Part shown: one piece after another, positions 38,024-43,600 of the stretch
Layout: each line of letters starts with the position of its first letter
How positions within the stretch are numbered: position 1 is the first letter of the stretch
IMG/VR virus record: IMGVR_UViG_3300034110_000104
Coordinates: 1 to 43,600 of that record
DNA length: 43,600 nucleotides
Origin: a virus
Direction: 5' to 3' (one strand)
Program-made: the position numbers and the translations under genes
The notes under the pieces: model-generated
The model's database searches: none
Seen by the model: the letters and a program-made list of their open reading frames with translations, nothing else
What the model was told of the DNA's origin: nothing

Positions 38024-38467
38024 TCAGTTCACTGCGTCGGCAAAGGCTTTCCAGGTATTGACGTTGGGCGTCAAGAAAGCGTTAACCTTGCCAGCCGTCA
38101 GTGCAGCGGTACCCACGTTAGCCACGATGCCGACATAGCGCTCGTATTGGCCTTTGGGGATTGCCACCTCGACCGCCGTGGCGCCAGCGGTCAGGCTGGC
38201 CTTGGGGATCGCGGCAGACTTGTAGTGCACGGTGGCACTGCCGTCCACGGCGATGGCTGCCTGGGCGTCGGACACCAACTGGAACTCCACAGTGGCGGCG
38301 CCACCAGAAGTCACAGCGGTGTCAACAGTCACCATGAGGTAGAGGCTTTCCACATCGTTGATGCCGTCGCCGCCGGTGTCGATCACATCACCGACCAGTT
38401 GCAGGCCGGTGCCCGAGGTGCTGAGCGCGGTGGCGTCAGCGAATTCATTGCGTTCGTCGAGAATCAT
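38024..38467 (-). CDS. Bbp16-like capsid cement protein
   Basis: A 147-aa beta-rich protein of the type found beside Bbp17-like capsids (Bordetella phage Bbp16). It starts MILDERNEFADATALSTSGT and has repeated short strands: GLQLVGDVIDTG, VESLYLMVTVDTAV, AAVEFQLVSDAQ-type, then PKGQYERYVGIVANVG. Cement proteins sit on the three-fold or two-fold axes and stabilise the head. Its ribosome site is GAAGGAG. Its place right after the capsid gene supports the call. Confidence 0.85.
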   Translation of the reverse strand: MILDERNEFADATALSTSGTGLQLVGDVIDTGGDGINDVESLYLMVTVDTAVTSGGAATVEFQLVSDAQAAIAVDGSATVHYKSAAIPKASLTAGATAVEVAIPKGQYERYVGIVANVGTAALTAGKVNAFLTPNVNTWKAFADAVN

Positions 38468-38488
38468 TTTCTGCTCCTTCGGGAAAAA

Positions 38489-39487
38489 TCAGGACACCAA
38501 ACCTTCGTTGCCAGCCAAGCTGTCAACGCGGCGGCAAGGGATGCCGTCGAACATGGTCACCAGCTTGCCAGCGACCTGCTCCATCGTCAGGGTGGACGCG
38601 GCCACCTTGTTGACGATCTGGCGACGCAAGAAGGTGCGCAGCGTGCGGCTCATGTAGAAGGCTGGGCGGCCCATGCTCAGGGTAGGGATGCGCTCGCATG
38701 CCTGGGTCATGAGGTCGATCAAGTCAGCACCGGCCGAGGCGTTCTTGGTCAGAGCGCTCATGTCGATGTTGGCGATGCGGACCACATAGCGCCAGTCGCG
38801 CACGGTCAAGCCGCAGTCCCAGCGGTAGTGGGTACGGTAGGCTTCCATGCGGCCGCCGCTGCCGTCCACGTTCTCGATGGTGACTTGGCCCTTATCTTCC
38901 ATCTTCAAGCCGGCCATCGAACCCTTGGGGTAGATGCCGTGGACGGTGTTGGGACCCCAGACCACCAAATAGATGCTTTGGTTGTCGGTGTCGGACGAAC
39001 CGCCGGTGATGATGTTCTCGGCGTTGGCAGCAGCCAGCGAGTTGAAGCGTGGAGCAAAGCCAGTGAACGCCTCGGGCTCGGTGCCTTCGTTGCCGTAGAA
39101 CAGGGTCGAGGCCAACTCTTGGTTGATACCCTCGATGTGGGCTTTTTCTTCCGACAAGCGGAATGCAGCGGTGTTGCCGTTCAGGTCGGCCAGAGCCTTG
39201 TCGACTTCGGCGTAGGCTTCCAGCATGCCGCACGAGTCGGTGATCTGGGCAGTCAGCGACTTGCTGGGCTGCACGCCGCCGTACAGTTTGCGCCAGGTGG
39301 GCTGGGGCAAGCCGGTGCGCACGGTGGTGCGGTGACCAGTTGGCAGGTTACCTTCGAGCCAAACCATGTCGTCCAACGCTTCGTTGGTTTGCGACAAGAT
39401 CTCGGCGATGGTGTCAACCTTGCCATCGGGATCGAGGCGTTTGGTGACATCCAACAGGGTTGGGTGGGTGGTTGCAAGAATAGACAT
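38489..39487 (-). CDS. Major capsid protein, Bbp17-like
   Basis: A 332-aa HK97-fold-type capsid protein. Family marks: MSILATTHPTLLDVTKRLDP, EILSQTNEALDDMVWLEGNL, GLPQPTWRKLYGG, VWGPNTVHGIYPKGSMAGLK and a final block SMGRPAFYMSRTLRTFLRRQ. This sequence type is the Bordetella BPP-1 (Bbp17) and BcepC6B capsid lineage. It has a strong ribosome site (AAAGGAAAACGCAAC before ATG) and lies between scaffold and cement genes. Assembly needs the upstream scaffold. Confidence 0.93.
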   Translation of the reverse strand: MSILATTHPTLLDVTKRLDPDGKVDTIAEILSQTNEALDDMVWLEGNLPTGHRTTVRTGLPQPTWRKLYGGVQPSKSLTAQITDSCGMLEAYAEVDKALADLNGNTAAFRLSEEKAHIEGINQELASTLFYGNEGTEPEAFTGFAPRFNSLAAANAENIITGGSSDTDNQSIYLVVWGPNTVHGIYPKGSMAGLKMEDKGQVTIENVDGSGGRMEAYRTHYRWDCGLTVRDWRYVVRIANIDMSALTKNASAGADLIDLMTQACERIPTLSMGRPAFYMSRTLRTFLRRQIVNKVAASTLTMEQVAGKLVTMFDGIPCRRVDSLAGNEGLVS

Positions 39488-39502
39488 GTTGCGTTTTCCT
39501 TT

Positions 39503-40159
39503 TTACGCTTGATTGGGAAATAGGCGCTTGGCTGGATCTGCTGGGCCCGCGGCAGAGCGCGTACCTCCAACAAAACCATCCTCACTGATTGCCTTTCCAG
39601 ATCGGACCATGAACCGGATGACCTCCGGGTGATTGCCCAAGCCGGACTCGTTGAGCAGCGTGCGCAGTTCGGGGGTACCGAACGCATCGAGTGCCTTCTT
39701 CGCCACTGCCAGGTTTTCGTTCAGCTTGTCGCCGCCGTATTCCTTGTCAGCGCGGGCGGATTCCGCCCATTGCGTTTTGACGCCCTCAATGGCCTCGGCT
39801 TGACGGCGGACCATTGACGGCGCCATCTTGTCGAGGATCTTTTGCGCAGCATCCTGCGGCAGACCCAATTCCTTGGCGACTTCGGAGAACTCGGCCAGCG
39901 TGTCGGCGTTGATGTCAGCGCCTTCCACTTCCTTGAACTCGTACTTCTCAGGCGCGCCCTCGGGGGCTTTGGCCTGCTCGCCATCGGCATTGGCACCGTC
40001 GGCCTGCTGGCCCTCGGTGTTCTGTCCTTCGGTCGCTTGCTGCTGTTGCGTCGCTTGCTCACCGGCTGCCGAAGCAGTCGATTCACTCACGGCGCTTTGC
40101 GACGCGGGTTGGCCTTCATTGGTTTGTGTGGCCGTTTCCGTCATCAGCGTTTCTGACAT
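39503..40159 (-). CDS. Scaffolding protein
   Basis: A 218-aa acidic protein. Residues 1-75 are Gln/Glu/Thr-rich and low complexity (QQQQATEGQNTEGQQADGAN). Residues about 80-170 are helical (LAEFSEVAKELGLPQDAAQK; RRQAEAIEGVKTQWAESARA), as in podovirus scaffolds. It precedes the capsid gene and overlaps the Bbp19-like gene by 44 nt. AGGA lies 10 nt before the ATG. It guides capsid assembly and leaves the head before packaging. No protease motif is visible. Confidence 0.88.
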   Translation of the reverse strand: MSETLMTETATQTNEGQPASQSAVSESTASAAGEQATQQQQATEGQNTEGQQADGANADGEQAKAPEGAPEKYEFKEVEGADINADTLAEFSEVAKELGLPQDAAQKILDKMAPSMVRRQAEAIEGVKTQWAESARADKEYGGDKLNENLAVAKKALDAFGTPELRTLLNESGLGNHPEVIRFMVRSGKAISEDGFVGGTRSAAGPADPAKRLFPNQA

Positions 40160-40463
40160 CTGTGTTTTCCTTCACCATGGTTGGATACAACTCAGGGACG
40201 TGCGAGTGAATCAGCGAGAGGATGCGGTTGCCAAAGTTCCGGTTACCTTCAGCGAATGCCATTTGCATCGCGTTGGTGTTGAAACTCAGGCGGAACACAC
40301 CCGACTGATCCAGAAGCCGCCACACAATGCGACGGCCCCGCTTCGACCCCATGAGCCACTTGGTGTCGGCCTCCTCGTTTTCCCTGGCCAGTCGCTCGCG
40401 CGTTTCCTTGTCGGACTTCACGCGTTCTTGGCCTCGTACGTCGAGAGGGTCGTATGAACTCAT
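40116..40463 (-). CDS. Bbp19-like head-operon protein
   Basis: A 115-aa basic protein matching the Bbp19 type of Bordetella-like phages: a charged N-terminus (KETRERLARENEEADTKWLM), KRGRRIVWRLLDQSGVFRLS, FAEGNRNFGNRILSLIHSHV. Its role in the head is not well understood, but it always lies before the scaffold. It is the first gene after late promoter E. The predicted transcription start coincides with the A of the ATG and there is no Shine-Dalgarno, so the message may be leaderless. Confidence 0.85.
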   Translation of the reverse strand: MSSYDPLDVRGQERVKSDKETRERLARENEEADTKWLMGSKRGRRIVWRLLDQSGVFRLSFNTNAMQMAFAEGNRNFGNRILSLIHSHVPELYPTMVKENTDVRNADDGNGHTNQ

Positions 40464-40469
40464 GCACGA

Positions 40470-40503
40470 ACTCTATGCGTGGGCGTGCGCATTACGCGCA
40501 CCC
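40470..40503 (-). promoter_or_regulatory. Late promoter copy E (capsid operon)
   Basis: Minus-strand GGGTGCGCGTAAT (40503-40491), 15 nt, TAGAGT (40475-40470). It starts directly after the stop of the C1q-like gene at 40504. Core, spacing and -10-like hexamer equal copy A. Predicted start at 40463, the A of the ATG. Confidence 0.75.
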
Positions 40504-41064
40504 CTATGGCGCGATTTCCTTGACCGTCAGCAGCAAAGACGGCGACACGGGCCTCCCGACCTCGGCTGCGTGGTAGGCGATGGTCACCGCGGCGTTGTCG
40601 GCCTCCCACATGATCTGCACGTAATCGCCGGCGGTCAGCGCCAGCCAGAAGTTTTGCGACGGAATGAGAGCACCAGGTGAACCCCCGTGACTTGATGGCA
40701 CGGAGTAGATGAACCGGCTGTTGGCGATGTCTTGCCCGTTGACTTTGCCCCACAACTCAAACAAATGCGCCTGGCTGTCGCTGTTGTGGATGTGGGTGGC
40801 GAGCTGGAACTCGTACAGCGCCGTGCGGTCCACGCTGATCTTGGTGCCGTCCTTCAAGCTCACGCCCATGCTCACGGCCTGAGTGTTGAAGCTCATGGCC
40901 ACGGCGCCCGCGCCGTCGGTCTGGGTCGTGGTGTCGAAAAACGCACCCAAGCGTGGCACGCGCTGGAAATAGAACTCGCTGCCGTCGGGGTCGCGCACCC
41001 CCACGATGTCGTCGGTCACGGCATCGTAGAGGAACGCGCTGTTGGATTTTTGACGGGCGCTCAT
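40504..41064 (-). CDS. C1q-like virion/tail tip protein (186 aa)
   Basis: A 186-aa beta-rich protein. The final 140 residues have the strand pattern of a C1q/jelly-roll domain (LYEFQLATHIHNSDSQAHLF, LWLALTAGDYVQIMWEADN-type, VTIAYHAAEVGRPVSPSLLL). It comes one nucleotide after the fibre stop codon and is the last gene of the portal-fibre operon. Probably a fibre tip, chaperone-like or decoration protein. No signal peptide. Confidence 0.75.
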   Translation of the reverse strand: MSARQKSNSAFLYDAVTDDIVGVRDPDGSEFYFQRVPRLGAFFDTTTQTDGAGAVAMSFNTQAVSMGVSLKDGTKISVDRTALYEFQLATHIHNSDSQAHLFELWGKVNGQDIANSRFIYSVPSSHGGSPGALIPSQNFWLALTAGDYVQIMWEADNAAVTIAYHAAEVGRPVSPSLLLTVKEIAP

Positions 41065-41065
41065 G

Positions 41066-43600
41066 TCAGGTGTTGGTGTTGTTCGTGTGCGGGATCAGCA
41101 GGCTGGACTTCTTCACACCGTTGTTGATGATGGTCTGGTTGATGACAACCTTCTCAATGTCCACGTCCATGGTTTGCAGCAGGGTGTACATGAGTTCCAC
41201 CGTGGCCGACTGGGCCAGTTGCACCGCAGCGCCGAAGAACAGCTCGGCGGTGTAGACGCCCTTTTCGGCCTCCACGGTCACGCGGTAGTTGGTGGCCTGG
41301 TCGCGGATCACCAGCTTGTAGCCGTTCTGACCAATGAACCGGAACTTGCCGGGGCCCACTGTGTCGAGCAGCGTGCCGGTGTCGTAGTCGTCCTCTGCCG
41401 TGGCGTCGGTGACTTTCCAGATTTCGAACGTGCTCACGCCCGCCGCTTGGATGGTGACCGAGCTGTCGCCGTTGGCGTCCTCGATGTCCACGTCCATCAC
41501 CTCAGTGGTGTCGGCCTCCCACACAGCCGGTGGTGTGGCGATGATCGTGGTGTAGCGGCTGGTCGCAGCCAAGCCGTTGGCCTTGAGGGTGATTGTGCCC
41601 CCGGTGATGCTGAACACGCTGGCCGCGTCTTGCTTGACCAGGCCCGAGTAGCTGCCAAACTGGAGCTGGGGACCGGCGCGCACGACGATGTTGCCCAGCT
41701 TCAAACCCGCCTCGGTGGTCTGGTAGGCGCCGATGTAGTCGTACAGCTTGCTGGTCGTTTCCAGCGTGGTGTAGGCCAAGACCGTGGCCAGCGTTGGCTG
41801 GGTGACGCCTTCGTCGGGGATGTCGATGAACTGATACCACATGGCACCGGCCACCAGCGTGATGACTTCGAAATCAAGCTGGTCGCCAAAACCCTTGCGG
41901 GCGACATAGACCTGCAAGCCGGTGGAGCCGGGTGGGAAATAGATCGGGTAGTCCTGCGCCGTGGCCTCGCCGTTGGTGCCGAACAGAATCGTGGCCTTCG
42001 TGCTGTTGTTGGCCACGACATACGACGCGCCGGGCTTGACGTTGCGCAGCTCCAAGATCGTGGATGTGCCAGCGCTTGACGTGTAAATCGCCGTGATTGA
42101 GCCGTTGTTGGTGACCGTGCCGGTCGTGGACAAAGATGTCACGTTGCCCGTGCCGGTTAGCGTCACGCCAGAGTTGACGACAAGGTTCCATGCGCCCATC
42201 GACATATTGCCCGCCACGCAGCCCCATGTGTCGTTACTGGCGCGGTTGGCAAACTGGCTAATCCATGCGCGGTAAGCGTTCCAAATCTCTTGGATGGTGC
42301 GGTTTGCCGCAAGCGTCACCGTGCCACCAGTTGCACCCGAAGGCGTGAAGGTGATGCCTGTATAGGCCAAGGCTGTAGCCTCGTTCACAGTTGTAGCTGT
42401 GTCCAATGAAATCATGCCAGCACTCACAGGGATAGCCGCCGAAGCGCCAAGAACAGCGGACACGTTCACTGTCTTGAAGTTGTAGGCGCGGCCTTGATAC
42501 GTTGCCGTTGACGATGGGAAACGAAGGCTTTGACGGAAGGTTGTTTGCCAGTACCAGACGTTCAGCACTGGGCTAGACAAAGCCACTCCGCTTGCATTGG
42601 TCGTGGTCTCATAGGTTGCAGGGTTACGGAAGTCCCAAACCTTCAAGTTACCTTGGGTTGTAAACGTAACGGTCGGCGGGTTTGATGGGTTTTCAGTTGC
42701 CGTAAAGCGAACATCGGGAACCAAATCGCCAGCCGTGTCTCGGGCCGTGATAACCAAATCCTGATAAAGAGGGACACAGTGGCGAACCCAAAACGTACTG
42801 CTTGGGTGCTGCGTTACCACGCGCAGGGCTGCGCCAGCCTTACAGTTGTATAGCTCCACCCATCCAGACCCGAAGTTGTCGAAGTCATAAGTGCCGCTTG
42901 GGTTTTCAAGGTCAAAGGCGACAAAACGGGCATCAGCGCCGCCAAAGGGTGCGCCGACATACTGATACAAATACTCAGAGCCTCGCGCCTTAATACTCGG
43001 TGCCACTGACGGCATACGGAACAAGTCGAACGCAATGTCAAACAGTTCAATCTGTGAAAAGATTGCCAGTGTGGTCTTATTGCGGATACGGGCTGATGAA
43101 AAGCCGAACTCGCGTGAGTTTCTCCAGCGAGTGCCGTAGGTTCGCGGTGTGGTTCCATCGTTGAACACGATAGAGCCGCCCACCTGAACTTCGCCACCAA
43201 TAAACGTGAATTGAGCAGCAGAACTTAAACGCAAACCACCATCAGATTCTTCAGCGCCTGCTGAACCTTGTCGCATAGCAGTAAAGTGAACACCATTCCA
43301 AAGAGGGGTAACACCATCGCTTGCATAAGCCCCACTTGTCCAGTTGCCGCCTGACATTTCAACGTCAAAACAGGTGAAGGTGTTTTGTTGCGGGTTTACG
43401 TTGGTCAGTGTGCCGTTGATCTGAACACGAACCGAAGGCATATAGTAATGATTACCGCCTGCAATCGTGCGAATGACAGGGGCAAGGAACGCATTAAAAA
43501 TGGCTGTGCCATCTGTTGTGCTACCACCTTCAACCGTGTTGTAAAGAGGCGCTGTGGCCGCAGTAGTGCCAGCCGTTGTGCAGCGATACCAAAGGCCGTT
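41066..43600 (-). CDS. Tail fibre protein, main part (897 aa in the circular genome)
   Basis: This frame runs from the window end through to TGA 41066; its start is at 286 in the left end. The first Met in this part (43441) is internal, so a 791-aa reading would be truncated. The whole is 897 aa: an N-terminal attachment region, a beta-rich shaft with parallel beta-helix-like repeats (TFTCFDVEMSGGNWTSGAYA; FTFIGGEVQVGGSIVF), then a helical and beta C-terminal half (LNWVVNSGVTLTGTGNVTSL-like repeats; VTVEAEKGVYTAELFFGAAV). It is probably the host-contact fibre. DNA right of about 42300 has lower GC than the C-terminal part. Confidence 0.88.
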   Translation of the reverse strand, partial: NGLWYRCTTAGTTAATAPLYNTVEGGSTTDGTAIFNAFLAPVIRTIAGGNHYYMPSVRVQINGTLTNVNPQQNTFTCFDVEMSGGNWTSGAYASDGVTPLWNGVHFTAMRQGSAGAEESDGGLRLSSAAQFTFIGGEVQVGGSIVFNDGTTPRTYGTRWRNSREFGFSSARIRNKTTLAIFSQIELFDIAFDLFRMPSVAPSIKARGSEYLYQYVGAPFGGADARFVAFDLENPSGTYDFDNFGSGWVELYNCKAGAALRVVTQHPSSTFWVRHCVPLYQDLVITARDTAGDLVPDVRFTATENPSNPPTVTFTTQGNLKVWDFRNPATYETTTNASGVALSSPVLNVWYWQTTFRQSLRFPSSTATYQGRAYNFKTVNVSAVLGASAAIPVSAGMISLDTATTVNEATALAYTGITFTPSGATGGTVTLAANRTIQEIWNAYRAWISQFANRASNDTWGCVAGNMSMGAWNLVVNSGVTLTGTGNVTSLSTTGTVTNNGSITAIYTSSAGTSTILELRNVKPGASYVVANNSTKATILFGTNGEATAQDYPIYFPPGSTGLQVYVARKGFGDQLDFEVITLVAGAMWYQFIDIPDEGVTQPTLATVLAYTTLETTSKLYDYIGAYQTTEAGLKLGNIVVRAGPQLQFGSYSGLVKQDAASVFSITGGTITLKANGLAATSRYTTIIATPPAVWEADTTEVMDVDIEDANGDSSVTIQAAGVSTFEIWKVTDATAEDDYDTGTLLDTVGPGKFRFIGQNGYKLVIRDQATNYRVTVEAEKGVYTAELFFGAAVQLAQSATVELMYTLLQTMDVDIEKVVINQTIINNGVKKSSLLIPHTNNTNT
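43474..43600. repeat. Right copy of 127-bp terminal direct repeat
   Basis: Identical to positions 1-127. The fibre frame passes through it without interruption in both copies. Removing it gives a 43,473-bp circle. Confidence 0.93.

Overview
The window is one complete genome of a temperate, short-tailed (podovirus) phage. The last 127 bases repeat the first 127 exactly, so the unit genome is 43,473 bp and the sequence is a circular contig opened inside a tail-fibre gene. High GC, the gene set (Bbp16/Bbp17/Bbp19-like head proteins, a T7-gp8-type portal, a fibre with a BPP-1 Mtd-like N-terminus) and the codon use suggest a betaproteobacterial host of the Burkholderiales (Bordetella BPP-1 / BcepC6B-like phages). 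No host gene is present.

Layout. (1) Positions 4179-6087, minus: HTH protein and the terminase subunits. (2) Positions 41066-43473 joined to 1-4136, minus: acetyltransferase, cupin-like protein, portal, collagen-like protein, a small Pro-rich protein and an 897-aa fibre split by the linearisation point, then a C1q-like protein (40504-41064). (3) Positions 34460-40463, minus: Bbp19-like protein, scaffold, capsid, cement protein, tubular protein A and nozzle. (4) Positions 23863-34397, minus: three ejected proteins, including a 2739-aa polyvalent protein with an ADP-ribosyltransferase-like domain and a zincin. (5) Positions 18989-23796, minus: fibres and lysis genes. (6) Positions 9305-18690, plus: recombination/replication genes (Cas4-like nuclease, SSB, family B DNA polymerase, VRR-NUC, SNF2 helicase), excisionase and integrase, followed by attP. 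(7) Positions 6333-9119, minus: Cro-like HTH gene, a C4-like antisense RNA, a small gene and the primase-helicase, followed by an iteron cluster that looks like a replication origin.

Control. Each of the five late operons starts with the same element, GGTGCGCGTAWT followed after exactly 15 nt by a -10-like hexamer (TNNNNT). It lies 1-7 nt past the stop of the preceding gene. No RNA polymerase gene is present, so a host polymerase with a phage activator is the likely reader. The early switch at 9120-9304 has divergent promoters and paired ACAAC/GTTGT operators but only one small HTH repressor. The leader of the primase-helicase operon carries a structured RNA that folds like phage P1/P7 C4 RNA and has a bipartite complement just upstream. 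This suggests RNA-based, premature-termination immunity acting on the replication gene, analogous to satellite phage P4 CI RNA.
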